Of a stretch of 64,000 nucleotides of DNA, positions 1 through 8,826 are shown piece by piece. Positions within the stretch are counted from its first letter, which is position 1. Each line of letters opens with the position of its first letter. Under the pieces are notes generated by a model. That model had not been told where the DNA came from and did not search any database. It saw only the letters and a list, made by a program, of their open reading frames with translations. A program made the translations under genes and the position numbers. The DNA comes from Actinomycetota bacterium (GTDB lineage: Bacteria > Actinomycetota > Acidimicrobiia > Acidimicrobiales > MedAcidi-G1), in assembly GCA_018673475.1 (NCBI GenBank), contig JABHCN010000020.1:48571-112570 (forward strand). Reading direction: 5' to 3'.

Positions 1-1
1 A

Positions 2-1633
2 TCCGTCGAGAGCCTGCTTCACGCCTTCCTTCCACATCCTGCGATCCTTCACAGCCACGCCGACGCGATCGTCTCTCTGACCAATGTCGGTGATGCCGGT
101 GATCACGTCCAGGAGATCTTCGGTGATTCCGTGGTCGTCATTCCCTATGTAATGCCCGGCTTCGACCTTGCCAGGGCGGTGGCAACCTCGTGGACCGATC
201 AGGTCAACCCCGGAACCATCGGGATGGTGCTGCTCAACCATGGTCTCTTCACATTCGGCGAGTCGACCCGTGAGGCCTACACGAGACACCATGAACTGAT
301 CTCGAGGGCCGAGCGCTGGCTTGACGAGAACGCCCCCGTGCCGGGCCCGCCGTCTGCGGCACTCCCCGACCCGGACACAATGACTCTGGCCGGCCTCCGC
401 CGCGACATCTCCGATGCCGCCGGCTTTCCGATGCTGCTGTGTCGCCACTGCGACCAGACCTCGACCCGCTTTGTCCAGCGTCCGGACCTGGACAGCCTGG
501 CCTCCAGAGGGCCGCTGACACCCGACCACGTGATCCGCACGAAACGCGTTCCCATGGTTGGTCGCGACGTGGCTGCCTACACCGCCGCCTACGAGGACTA
601 CTTCAGGCAGCACGAGCACCGGGGACGCACCGATCTGACGATGCTCGACCCTGCACCACGCGTCGTAGTCGACCCGGAACTGGGGGTGCTCACCGCCGGT
701 CGGACCATCGCTGCAGCCGACATCGCCTTTGACATCTACGAACACACGATGCCCGCCCTCGAGCGCGTCGAAGACGGCCTCAACGGCTACAGGGGACTTG
801 GCGCCGGAGACATCTTCGACGTCGAGTACTGGGACCTGGAACAGGCCAAGCTGCGCCTGGCTGGCCCGCCTGCGCAGTTGGCCGGAATGGTCGCCGTGGT
901 CACGGGAGCGGCCTCAGGCATCGGCCGTGCATGCGCGGCCGAACTGCTCGCACGGGGTTGCGCCGTGGGTGGAATAGACATCGACCCCACTGTGACAACC
1001 ACATTTGACCGCGCTGCCTGGCTGGGCCTGACCGTGGACGTAACCGACCCCGAGGCACAGGCATCAGCCGTCGACAGCGTTGTCGAGCGCTTTGGTGGCC
1101 TCGACATCGTCGTGATAGCAGCGGGGATCTTCGGAACCAGTGCCCTCATCAGCGACCTGGATACCGATGACTACCGAACGGTGCAGGCGGTGAACGTCGA
1201 CTCGGTCGTCAACCTCCTGCACACGACCCACCCGTTCCTCGTCAGGTCCCCGGTCGGAGGCCGGGTGTCGATCATCGGATCAAAGAACGTTGCCGCACCG
1301 GGCAGGGGGGCGCTGTCGTACTCAACCTCCAAGGCTGCGCTCACCCAGGTGACCCGTGTCGCCGCTCTCGAGTGGGCCGACGACGGCATCCGTATCAACA
1401 CGGTCCATCCCGACGCGGTATTCGACACGGGCCTCTGGAACGACGACCTCCTCAGGGAGCGGGCCGACAACTACGGCCTGAGCGTCGACGAGTACAAGAC
1501 CCGGAACCTGCTGGCTACGGAGGTCACCTCGGCTGGTGTGGCGAAGGTGGTCGTCGAGTTGTGTACCGACACGTTCTCTGCCACGACGGGCGCCCAGATC
1601 CCGATCGACGGCGGCAACGAACGGGTCGTCTAG
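2..1633 (+). CDS. Class II aldolase / short-chain dehydrogenase fusion (5' end outside window)
   Basis: The reading frame is open from base 2, so the gene enters the window from the left. The first half is a class II (zinc) aldolase domain: a His-x-His metal pair is encoded near bases 30-55 (PAILHSHADA). The second half, from about base 880, is a short-chain dehydrogenase: nucleotide loop TGAASGIG (about 897-920), active-site Ser in the IIGSKN segment, and YSTSK (Tyr-x3-Lys) near 1318-1332. This two-domain order is that of the bifunctional aldolase/dehydrogenases linked to rhamnulose-1-phosphate and other 5-deoxysugar cleavage. The substrate here is not known. It ends 6 bases before the deaminase gene and is probably cotranscribed with it. 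Confidence 0.85.
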   Translation, partial: SVESLLHAFLPHPAILHSHADAIVSLTNVGDAGDHVQEIFGDSVVVIPYVMPGFDLARAVATSWTDQVNPGTIGMVLLNHGLFTFGESTREAYTRHHELISRAERWLDENAPVPGPPSAALPDPDTMTLAGLRRDISDAAGFPMLLCRHCDQTSTRFVQRPDLDSLASRGPLTPDHVIRTKRVPMVGRDVAAYTAAYEDYFRQHEHRGRTDLTMLDPAPRVVVDPELGVLTAGRTIAAADIAFDIYEHTMPALERVEDGLNGYRGLGAGDIFDVEYWDLEQAKLRLAGPPAQLAGMVAVVTGAASGIGRACAAELLARGCAVGGIDIDPTVTTTFDRAAWLGLTVDVTDPEAQASAVDSVVERFGGLDIVVIAAGIFGTSALISDLDTDDYRTVQAVNVDSVVNLLHTTHPFLVRSPVGGRVSIIGSKNVAAPGRGALSYSTSKAALTQVTRVAALEWADDGIRINTVHPDAVFDTGLWNDDLLRERADNYGLSVDEYKTRNLLATEVTSAGVAKVVVELCTDTFSATTGAQIPIDGGNERVV

Positions 1634-1639
1634 GCACCG

Positions 1640-2944
1640 ATGGGGAACCGGCGCTTCACCGCTGATTTCGTGGTCACCTGTGACGCCGACGACTCCGTGT
1701 TCGCTCCCGGCGTGGTCGACACGGTTGACGGCCGGATCGCCTGGGCCGGCCCGGCCGACAGCGCTCCTGTAATAGATGACACCGTGTCGGTCGAGGACGT
1801 CGGTGGCCTGCTCATGCCGGGACTGGTGAACGCCCACTGCCACACGCCGATGACCCTCATGCGTGGCTCGGGCGACGGCCTCCCACTCCAGCGCTGGCTG
1901 ACCGAGGCGATGTGGCCGCGCGAGGGCCGCATGACCACTGAGGATGCCTGGTGGGGAATGACGCTCGGGTCGGCAGAGATGCTGCTGGCGGGCGTTACCA
2001 CGAGCTGCGAGATGTACCTGTTCGAGGAGGCGGTTGTCGACGCCGTCAGGGAGTCGGGTGCCCGCCTGGTGATGACCCCCGGAGTTGTATCTGCACTCCA
2101 CTCCAGTGGCAGTGACCGGGCCGGGGAGATCTCCGACTTCTTCTCGAGGCACCATGACCCGGCCGGGCGGATCACCGTCGGGATCGCCCCCCATTCGGCC
2201 TACGACCTCGGGGTCGAGGCTGTTGCCGAGTTGGCCGACCTGGCCCGGTCGCTCGACACACTTCTCCACGTCCACCTGGCCGAGACCCGCGAGGAGAGCA
2301 CCGAACTTGAAGATGCCTACGGCCATTCCATAACGCGAATCCTCCACGACCACGGTGTGTTCGGTGGTCGTGTGCTGGCAGCCCACTGCGTCTGGTTGGA
2401 CACAGACGACATCGAGTTGCTGGCAGACGACGGGGTCGCTGTGGCCCACTGCCCTGTGAGCAACATGAAGTTGGGATCGGGCATCGCGCCCCTGGTCGCG
2501 ATGAGGGAGGCAGGGGTAACTATCGGGTACGGAACCGACGGTCCTGCCTCCAACGATTCGCTGGACCTGTGGGAGGAGGTCAAGGTGGCTGCACTTCTGG
2601 CCAAGGTCCATGCACTCGACTCGACGGTGGTCTCAGCTGTGGAAACGCTCGCCATGGCCACCCGCCACTCGGCCGCAGCGGTCGGCCTCGACGACACGGG
2701 TTGTCTCAAGTCCGGCAATGCCCTCGACATGATCCGGATCGACCTGGACCACGCCACGTTCGTGCCAATCACAGAGCCTGACGAGCTGCTCGCCCATCTG
2801 GCGTGGTCCGGGTCCAGCCGCCGGGTGACGGACGTCTGGGTTGCCGGGGAGAAGGTCGTGGCCGACGGCGAGATGCTTACGATCGACATGGAACGGGCTC
2901 AGGCAGAGGTCGGCGAACGGGCACTCCGCCTGGCCCGGGGCTGA
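1640..2944 (+). CDS. Amidohydrolase, MtaD/TRZ-ATZ-type adenosine-derivative deaminase
   Basis: 434 residues, the usual length for the methylthioadenosine/S-adenosylhomocysteine deaminase (MtaD) and chlorohydrolase branch of the amidohydrolase superfamily. It has the N-terminal beta strip, then a metal-binding His-x-His at residues 66-68 (NAHCHT), a later HVHLAET His, AAHCVW, and the GTDGPASND Asp motif. These are the one-metal deaminase ligands. Such enzymes deaminate 5'-methylthioadenosine, S-adenosylhomocysteine, 5'-deoxyadenosine or guanine-like bases; the substrate cannot be told from sequence. The aldolase/dehydrogenase gene lies 6 bases upstream, which fits salvage of a 5-deoxysugar nucleoside, but this is an inference. 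Confidence 0.82.
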   Translation: MGNRRFTADFVVTCDADDSVFAPGVVDTVDGRIAWAGPADSAPVIDDTVSVEDVGGLLMPGLVNAHCHTPMTLMRGSGDGLPLQRWLTEAMWPREGRMTTEDAWWGMTLGSAEMLLAGVTTSCEMYLFEEAVVDAVRESGARLVMTPGVVSALHSSGSDRAGEISDFFSRHHDPAGRITVGIAPHSAYDLGVEAVAELADLARSLDTLLHVHLAETREESTELEDAYGHSITRILHDHGVFGGRVLAAHCVWLDTDDIELLADDGVAVAHCPVSNMKLGSGIAPLVAMREAGVTIGYGTDGPASNDSLDLWEEVKVAALLAKVHALDSTVVSAVETLAMATRHSAAAVGLDDTGCLKSGNALDMIRIDLDHATFVPITEPDELLAHLAWSGSSRRVTDVWVAGEKVVADGEMLTIDMERAQAEVGERALRLARG

Positions 2945-3027
2945 GCACGCAGGTTGGAACAGCCTGTGGCTCAGTTGGTCTCCTGCTGCACGAAGAACGA
3001 GCAACCATGACGGATAGATTCCCGGTA

Positions 3028-3059
3028 GTGCCGTGGCACGGATCCCTGCTGATGCAGGG
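3028..3059. repeat. Two adjacent short inverted repeats before tRNA-Gly
   Basis: GTGCC (3028-3032) pairs with GGCAC (3035-3039), and CCCTGC (3044-3049) pairs with GCAGGG (3054-3059) around a 4-base loop. They end five bases before the tRNA. There is no T-run, so this is at best a weak terminator for the deaminase transcript. The rest of 2945-3247, apart from the tRNA and the promoter listed here, shows nothing I can identify. Confidence 0.3.
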
Positions 3060-3063
3060 GCTC

Positions 3064-3134
3064 GCGGGTGTAGTTCAATGGTAGAACCCCAGCTTCCCAA
3101 GCTGATGACGGGAGTTCGATTCTCCTCACCCGCT
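3064..3134 (+). tRNA. tRNA-Gly (CCC)
   Basis: 71-base cloverleaf: acceptor GCGGGTG pairs with CACCCGC, D-arm GTTC/GAAC, anticodon loop TTCCCAA giving anticodon CCC, and T-loop TTCGATT. The discriminator is T and CCA is not encoded. One C-A mismatch closes the anticodon stem. It resembles E. coli glyU. Confidence 0.95.
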
Positions 3135-3185
3135 CCGTCCGGCCCACGCCAGATGTTCTCCTTCACGCTGGGAAGCACGGTCCCC

Positions 3186-3213
3186 TTGACAAACTGATCA
3201 AAGGTTATACGAT
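3186..3213 (+). promoter_or_regulatory. Putative sigma70-type promoter of the paa operon
   Basis: TTGACA (3186-3191, perfect -35) and TACGAT (3208-3213, 4 of 6 -10 matches) are separated by 16 bases. A palindrome TGATCA (3195-3200) lies in the spacer. A transcript starting near 3220 would have a leader of about 28 bases before the GTG of paaZ. The palindrome could be an operator half, but no known PaaR or PaaX site was recognised. Confidence 0.5.
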
Positions 3214-3247
3214 TGTGTGTTGAGAGTTGCTGGGGACCGGGAGACAA

Positions 3248-5317
3248 GTGCGCACACTCGAGAGTTTCATCCAGGGGGCATGGCACGCGCCCGACAGCGA
3301 AGGTGTTGCCACCAGCCACGCAGTGACCGGCGACCCGGTGGCTGCCGTGTCCAGCAGCGGAATCGACTTCGCAGCAACCGCCCGCTATGCGCGCGACGTC
3401 GGAGGTCCCACCCTCCGGTCAATGACCTTCCACGAGCGGGCCGCCCTCCTCAAAGCCGTCGGCCAGCACCTCCTGTCCGAGAAAGAGGAGCTCTACGACC
3501 TTTCAACCGCCACAGGCGCCACACGGGCCGACTCCTGGATCGACATCGAGGGGGGCGCCGGCGTGCTCCTCAGCTACGCCTCGAAGGGACGCCGGGAACT
3601 ACCCAACTCCACTGTTCTCCTCGACGGCGACCCCGAGATCCTGGCCCGAGACGGGTCATTCATCGCCGCGCACATAGCCACCCCGATGAACGGTGTGGCC
3701 GTCCAGATCAACGCGTTCAACTTTCCCTGTTGGGGGGCCCTGGAGAAGTTGGCCCCTGCCCTGTTGGCGGGTGTCCCAACGATCATCAAGCCCGCTACCC
3801 AGACCGCCTTCCTGACCGAATCCATGGTTCGTCTCATCGTGGACTCCGGGATCCTCCCTGACGGCGCGCTGCAGCTCGTCTGCGGTGGCGTCGGCGACCT
3901 GTTCAACCACCTTGGAGGCCAGGACCTCATCGGCTTCACCGGGTCGGCGACAACAGCTTCACTCCTGAGAACCCACCCGGCCGTAGTTGAACGCTCAACT
4001 CGCTTCAACGCCGAAGCCGACTCCCTCAACGCAGCCATCCTCGGCCTGGAATCAGGGCCCGGCTCAACCGAGTTCGACCTGTTCGTAACAGAGGTCGTGA
4101 CAGAGATGACCGTCAAGGCCGGTCAGAAGTGCACAGCCATACGCAGGGCACTCGTGCCCCACGCATACCTCGATGCTGCAGCCGATGCAGTCGCAGCTGC
4201 GCTAGCCGAGGTCAGGGTCGGTGACCCCGCCGACCCGGAAACACGCATGGGGGCACTCGTCAGCACAACACAGCGAGGAGAGGTGGCAGATGCCGTTGCC
4301 GCCCTGTCCGGTTCGACCACCGTGGTCATCGACTCATGTGTGTTTCACGACGTGGACGTCGAACGTGGAGCGTTCCTGGCACCGACCCTGCTGCGATCCG
4401 ACAACCCGGCCGACCCGAAAGTGCACACCACCGAGGCCTTTGGACCTGTCACCACCATCATGGGATACACGGACCCGGCCGACGCCATCTCGCTGACCGC
4501 CCTCGGCGGCGGAAGCCTCGTCGCCTCGATCTACACCGCCGACCCGGATGAGGCGCGTCTGTTGACCACCGGCATAGCGGCACACCACGGCCGCATCCAC
4601 GTGGTGGACGCCTCGGTCGCAGGAAGCAGCACAGGCCACGGCTCCCCCCTGCCCAACCTCGTCCACGGTGGCCCCGGACGTGCCGGAGGTGGCGAGGAGA
4701 TGGGCGGGCTCCGCGGGGTGCGCCACCATCTCCAGACGACAGCCGTACAGGGTTCACCCGACATGCTCACCGCGATCACCGGCGAGTGGCTACCGGGCTC
4801 CACCCGGGACCTGGACCGCGGCCACCCGTTCAAGTTGAACTTTGGCGACCTTGACATCGGAACAGCGATCCGGACCGATTCCCGCACGGTGACCCTCAAC
4901 GACATTGAGAACTTCGCCGAGAGCACCGGGGACCACTTCTATGCACACATGGACGAGGCGGCCGCCGCCGCCAGCCCCATCTTCGGTGGACGAGTGGCCC
5001 ACGGTTACCTGGTCCTCTCACTGGCAGCTGGCCTGTTCGTCTGGCCCGACCCGGGACCAGTCCTCGCCAACTACGGGATCGACCGCTGCCGGTTCGCCAA
5101 GCCGACCTATCCGGGCGACACCCTCACCGTCTTCCTGACATGCAAACGCAAGACCCTGCGAGCCGGAACCGGATATGGAGAGGTGGCCTGGGACGCCCAG
5201 GTCGTCAACCAGGACGATGACGTGGTCGCCGCCTACGACGTCTTGACGATGGTCGCAAACCAACCCGGGGTGAACGGCGCACCCGGAGAGCCAACAGAAA
5301 GTGAAGGCAACACCTGA
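3248..5317 (+). CDS. paaZ: PaaZ: oxepin-CoA hydrolase / 3-oxo-5,6-dehydrosuberyl-CoA semialdehyde dehydrogenase
   Basis: Opens the ring of oxepin-CoA and oxidises the resulting aldehyde in aerobic phenylacetate degradation. 689 residues (the E. coli protein is about 680). Residues 1 to about 520 are an aldehyde dehydrogenase with catalytic Cys in AGQKCTA and Glu in NAEADS. The C-terminal 150 residues are a MaoC-type hydratase (TGDHFYAHMDEAA, GGRVAHGYLVL). I chose GTG 3248 over the upstream TTG 3227: GGGAGA lies just upstream, and the protein then begins RTLESFIQG, aligning with family N-termini. It is first in the paa operon and its TGA overlaps the ATG of paaA. Confidence 0.93.
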   Translation: MRTLESFIQGAWHAPDSEGVATSHAVTGDPVAAVSSSGIDFAATARYARDVGGPTLRSMTFHERAALLKAVGQHLLSEKEELYDLSTATGATRADSWIDIEGGAGVLLSYASKGRRELPNSTVLLDGDPEILARDGSFIAAHIATPMNGVAVQINAFNFPCWGALEKLAPALLAGVPTIIKPATQTAFLTESMVRLIVDSGILPDGALQLVCGGVGDLFNHLGGQDLIGFTGSATTASLLRTHPAVVERSTRFNAEADSLNAAILGLESGPGSTEFDLFVTEVVTEMTVKAGQKCTAIRRALVPHAYLDAAADAVAAALAEVRVGDPADPETRMGALVSTTQRGEVADAVAALSGSTTVVIDSCVFHDVDVERGAFLAPTLLRSDNPADPKVHTTEAFGPVTTIMGYTDPADAISLTALGGGSLVASIYTADPDEARLLTTGIAAHHGRIHVVDASVAGSSTGHGSPLPNLVHGGPGRAGGGEEMGGLRGVRHHLQTTAVQGSPDMLTAITGEWLPGSTRDLDRGHPFKLNFGDLDIGTAIRTDSRTVTLNDIENFAESTGDHFYAHMDEAAAAASPIFGGRVAHGYLVLSLAAGLFVWPDPGPVLANYGIDRCRFAKPTYPGDTLTVFLTCKRKTLRAGTGYGEVAWDAQVVNQDDDVVAAYDVLTMVANQPGVNGAPGEPTESEGNT

Positions 5318-6243
5318 TGGGACGCACCTGGTCCTCAATGGACGACTTCGAGGCATTCCTCAACGACGGAGGCATGGTCGAGGTCGACGACGACATGCCC
5401 GACGAGTACAGAACCGCAGTGTTCAGGTTCATCGAACTGCACGCCAACAGCGAGTTGATGGGCGGCCTGACCGAACGGGACTGGATACCCATGACCCCCG
5501 GCCTGCGCCACAAGATGGCCGTTCTGGCAAAGAGCCAGGATGAGATCGGCCACGGCCACCTGCTCTACATGGTCGCGGCGGACCTCGGGGTCAAAACCAG
5601 GCGGGAGATGCTTGAGGACCTCTTCGCCGGAAGGTCCCGGTTCCACAACGTCTTCCACTACAAGGTAAGGACCTGGGGAGATCAGGTCGCCATCTGCCTG
5701 CTCGTGGACGGCGCTGCGGTCCCCAGCCAGAAGGCCGTCTACAAGGACTGCTCATACGGACCCTACAAGCGGATCCTGAAGCGGATACTCGCCGAAGAGG
5801 GATTCCACCTCCGGTTGGGTGAAGAACGCGTCCTCAGGATCGCCGAGGGAACGGACGCCCAGCGTGCCATGTTCCAGCAATCCATCGATGACTGGTGGTG
5901 GCCCGCCCTACGCCTCTTCGGACCCGACTCCAAGCCCAACGACAGGCTGGCCCGTTGGCGCCTCAAGTCCGAGAAGAACGAGGTGATGAGGGCCGGTTGG
6001 GTCCAGAAGTTCGTTCCGATGCTGCACAGCTACGGCTTCACCATCCCGGACCCCGGCCTGACCCACGACGCTCAGACCGACACCTGGACCTGCGGGCCGA
6101 TCGACTGGGAACCTCTCAAGAGGACCATGGCGATGGACGGCCCGGACACGGCACGACGAATTGCCGAGGCTTCCGCTGCGTGGGAGACCACCAGGTGGGT
6201 CCGCGACGCCCTCGATGCCGCCCCCGCCGGAGCCGTTGCATGA
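5317..6243 (+). CDS. paaA: PaaA: phenylacetyl-CoA 1,2-epoxidase catalytic subunit
   Basis: Di-iron oxygenase subunit that epoxidises phenylacetyl-CoA in a complex with PaaB, PaaC and a reductase. 308 residues, normal length. Likely iron ligands are Glu46, Glu76 and His79 (DEIGHGH), Asp131, and Glu161/His164 (EEGFH). The following DDWWWPALRLFGP segment is typical of the family. It starts at ATG 5317 overlapping the paaZ stop (TGATG), so translation is coupled. Its own stop overlaps the start of paaD (ATGA). Confidence 0.95.
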   Translation: MGRTWSSMDDFEAFLNDGGMVEVDDDMPDEYRTAVFRFIELHANSELMGGLTERDWIPMTPGLRHKMAVLAKSQDEIGHGHLLYMVAADLGVKTRREMLEDLFAGRSRFHNVFHYKVRTWGDQVAICLLVDGAAVPSQKAVYKDCSYGPYKRILKRILAEEGFHLRLGEERVLRIAEGTDAQRAMFQQSIDDWWWPALRLFGPDSKPNDRLARWRLKSEKNEVMRAGWVQKFVPMLHSYGFTIPDPGLTHDAQTDTWTCGPIDWEPLKRTMAMDGPDTARRIAEASAAWETTRWVRDALDAAPAGAVA

Positions 6244-6719
6244 GCGCCATGACCGTTGACGCCACGCTGACCAACGCTGCCCTTGCCGCTGTGGCGACCG
6301 TCGACGACCCCGAGATTCCGGGAGTATCCATCGTCGACCTGGGCCTGCTGGAGACGATCACGACAACCGACGATGGCAGGGTCACCATCGGCCTCATCCC
6401 CACCTTCTCCGGATGTCCAGCTCTGGCCATGATTGCCTCTGACGTGGAAGCCGCAGTGGTGGGTGTCCAGGGTGTTGAGGCGGTCACCGTCAACTGGCTG
6501 GCGGCGCCCGTCTGGAACATCGAGCGCGTCACGAACAAGGCCAGGAAGACCATGGCCACCGACCTGACCGTGGCGGTCAGGATCGGGGATGGTCCGACAC
6601 CATGCCCCCGCTGTGGCACACCGACCGTCGAACAATCCGAGTTCGGACCCAGCAGGTGCAGGGCAGTACACCGATGCGAATCCTGCCGCGAGGTGATCGA
6701 AGTCATGAGAGACCGGTAG
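6240..6719 (+). CDS. paaD: PaaD: epoxidase maturation protein (MIP18/DUF59 plus Cys-rich tail)
   Basis: 159 residues. The N-terminal 100 residues are an iron-sulfur assembly (MIP18/DUF59) domain: VDDPEIPGVSIVDLGLLE and TFSGCPAL. The tail has CPRC and CESC pairs, a likely zinc or iron-sulfur site. PaaD is needed for maturation of the epoxidase in known systems. ATG 6240 overlaps the paaA stop by four bases; ATG 6249 is an alternative. It sits between paaA and paaB, whereas the usual order is paaA-B-C-D-E. Confidence 0.92.
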   Translation: MSAMTVDATLTNAALAAVATVDDPEIPGVSIVDLGLLETITTTDDGRVTIGLIPTFSGCPALAMIASDVEAAVVGVQGVEAVTVNWLAAPVWNIERVTNKARKTMATDLTVAVRIGDGPTPCPRCGTPTVEQSEFGPSRCRAVHRCESCREVIEVMRDR

Positions 6720-6729
6720 AGGAGCACAC

Positions 6730-7002
6730 ATGCGTACCTACGAGATATTCCTGAAAAGGGACGGGCAGGAGGAGTACCGGCACGCCGGGAGCATCGACGC
6801 ACCCGACGACGAGCTGGCACTGCTGCTGGCCCGCGAGAACTACCTGCGCCGCGCCGAGGGTGACCTGCTCTGGATGGTCGACCGCCAACACCTCCTGATC
6901 GGTGACAGGGACTTCGTGGCACCCAACTCAGACAAGCCGCACAGAGACAACGACGGGCTCCTCGTAGCAGCCCACCGCAAGAGCCAGAGGGAGAGCCGAT
7001 GA
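6730..7002 (+). CDS. paaB: PaaB: phenylacetyl-CoA epoxidase subunit B
   Basis: 90-residue bridging subunit of the epoxidase. It has the family start TYEIFLKRDGQEEYRHAGSI and the ALLLARENYLRR segment. A strong ribosome-binding site GAGGAG lies six bases before ATG 6730. The stop overlaps the ATG of paaC (ATGA). Length and context both fit. Confidence 0.93.
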   Translation: MRTYEIFLKRDGQEEYRHAGSIDAPDDELALLLARENYLRRAEGDLLWMVDRQHLLIGDRDFVAPNSDKPHRDNDGLLVAAHRKSQRESR

Positions 7003-7763
7003 CATCCATGACCCCCGGAACAGCAGAGTTTCTCCTCGCCTTCGCCGACGACGAGCACCTCATGGGGCAACAGCACACCGAGTGGATCGGTGTCGCGCCC
7101 TTCCTCGAAGAGGACATGGCATTCGCCAGCATCGCCCAGGATGAACTCAGCCATGCAGCCCTTCTATACGCCATCGTCGCCGACAACGGACAGGGCAGCC
7201 CACCAGACGACCGGGCGATCGACGCCCTCGCCTTTGACCGGAGCGCAGCCGACTACCGGTCAGCCCAGATCGTCGAGGTGGCCTGCACCGGATGGGCACA
7301 TGCCCTGGTTCGCCACTGGCTCTACGACACTGCAGAGGAACTCCGTTGGTCGCTCGTAGAGGACTCCGGTCTCGAACCACTGAAGGATGCTGCAGCCCAT
7401 GCGGCCCGCGAGGAGAGGTTCCACGTCCGCCATGCCGATGGCCTGATAGACGTGCTGCTCCAGGCCCCGGACAGCGCCGACCGGCTGGCAGACGCCGTGC
7501 GGGACCTCCTGCCCCTCGCTACAGGCCTTTTTGACCCAGCCCCTGGAGAAGCAGAGGCCATCGAGGCCGGCATTGCCTCGGCACCGTTCGACACCGTGCT
7601 GCCCGAATGGACCGACAGGGTCCGGGCCCGGTTCCCAGACATTGACATCGGAACCATCTCGGCACCGGCCTTCGCCAGCCGGACACAGAGGCATGGAGAC
7701 TTCCCAGCGCTGCTTGCCAGGATGAACAGGGTCAGGGGTCTCGACCCGACCGCCGTCTGGTAG
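6999..7763 (+). CDS. paaC: PaaC: phenylacetyl-CoA epoxidase structural subunit
   Basis: 254 residues, ferritin-like fold. It pairs with PaaA. DELSHAALLY and EERFHVRHADG correspond to the positions of the former iron ligands in this subunit. ATG 6999 overlaps the paaB stop. No paaE reductase follows; the next gene is a proline-racemase homologue 31 bases downstream. Confidence 0.93.
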   Translation: MTSMTPGTAEFLLAFADDEHLMGQQHTEWIGVAPFLEEDMAFASIAQDELSHAALLYAIVADNGQGSPPDDRAIDALAFDRSAADYRSAQIVEVACTGWAHALVRHWLYDTAEELRWSLVEDSGLEPLKDAAAHAAREERFHVRHADGLIDVLLQAPDSADRLADAVRDLLPLATGLFDPAPGEAEAIEAGIASAPFDTVLPEWTDRVRARFPDIDIGTISAPAFASRTQRHGDFPALLARMNRVRGLDPTAVW

Positions 7764-7794
7764 TCGCCATCTACTCCAGCGCTACGGTGCCGCC

Positions 7795-8787
7795 ATGATC
7801 CCCGGACCGGGCGAGTTCCTGGAAACCACCGACTACCACTGTGCCGGCGAGCCCTTCCGCATCCTTGACGTGGGCCCCATGGAGGGCCGAACCGCAGGCG
7901 ACCGCCGTGAGTGGGCGATGGCGAACCTGGACGAGTTGCGGCGCTTCCTCGTCAACGAGCCTCGCGGACACGCCGACATGTACGGCGGCTTCGTCGTGCC
8001 ACCCGACGACCCCGACGGTGACCTGGGGATCGTCTTCTTCCACAAGGACGGCTTCAGCACCGCATGTGGCCACGGAACGATCGCAATCGTCACCTGGGCA
8101 ATCGACATGGGCCTGGTCGCAGCAGACGGTGACACCGTCGAGGTGGTCGTGGACGTGCCCTCCGGTCGCCTACCGACTGTTGCAGGCCTGGATGGGGGCA
8201 GGGTGGCCAGCGTCAGGTTCCAGAACGTTCCCGCCTACGTAGGTGCCACAGGAATGGAGATCTCCACCACCTTCGGGATGGTGCCCGTGGACATCTCGTT
8301 CGGTGGTGCCTTCTACGCCTCTGTGGACCTCGACCAGATGGACCTCTCGGCTACCACCGGAGGCCTCGATGACCTGATCTCACTCGGACGCCAGATCAGG
8401 ACCGCCCTAGACAACTCACCCGCCGTTGTACACGCCCCAGACGACCGACTCTCGGGCCTGTACGGCACGATCTTCCACGAGACGATCGGCGACGATCCAC
8501 TCCACCAGAGGAACGTCACGATCTTCGCTGACGGCCAGGTGGACCGGTCACCGTGTGGCTCGGGTACCTCAGCGCGCCTGGCCCTTCTCTATCAGGCCGG
8601 CCTCATAGGGGTCGACGACACCTTCTTGAACGAGGGAATCGCGGGCGGCGTGTTCGAGGGCCGCATCGCAGCAGCCTCGGATGCCGAAGTGGTCACCACG
8701 ATTGAGGGATCCGCCCACATGCACGCCATGAGCAACTTCAGCCTTGACCCTGATGACCCGATCGGCCTCGGCTTCCAGTTGCGCTGA
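7795..8787 (+). CDS. Proline racemase / hydroxyproline 2-epimerase family protein
   Basis: 330 residues, full length for the family. Both active-site cysteines are present: Cys91 in TACGHGT and Cys254 in SPCGSGTSARLA. A pair of cysteines supports racemase or 4-hydroxyproline 2-epimerase activity over trans-3-hydroxyproline dehydratase, in which one cysteine is replaced. It lies in the same direction between paaC and paaK, 31 and 39 bases away, so it is probably cotranscribed with phenylacetate genes, where it has no known role. Whether the substrate is proline, hydroxyproline or something else cannot be read from the sequence. Confidence 0.85.
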   Translation: MIPGPGEFLETTDYHCAGEPFRILDVGPMEGRTAGDRREWAMANLDELRRFLVNEPRGHADMYGGFVVPPDDPDGDLGIVFFHKDGFSTACGHGTIAIVTWAIDMGLVAADGDTVEVVVDVPSGRLPTVAGLDGGRVASVRFQNVPAYVGATGMEISTTFGMVPVDISFGGAFYASVDLDQMDLSATTGGLDDLISLGRQIRTALDNSPAVVHAPDDRLSGLYGTIFHETIGDDPLHQRNVTIFADGQVDRSPCGSGTSARLALLYQAGLIGVDDTFLNEGIAGGVFEGRIAAASDAEVVTTIEGSAHMHAMSNFSLDPDDPIGLGFQLR

Positions 8788-8826
8788 CACCACCGTCCGG
8801 CCACAGCGACGCCTATCGTCAACCGT

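Noticed and set aside
1322..2611. 429-residue open frame on the minus strand
   Set aside because: Antisense to the deaminase; sequence has no domain and follows the codon bias of the opposite gene.
2633..3319. 228-residue minus-strand frame containing GEENRTPVISLG
   Set aside because: This phrase is the usual false translation of a tRNA gene; the frame crosses tRNA-Gly and the deaminase.
7795..8787. Assignment as trans-3-hydroxyproline dehydratase
   Set aside because: Both catalytic cysteines are present; the dehydratase lacks one.
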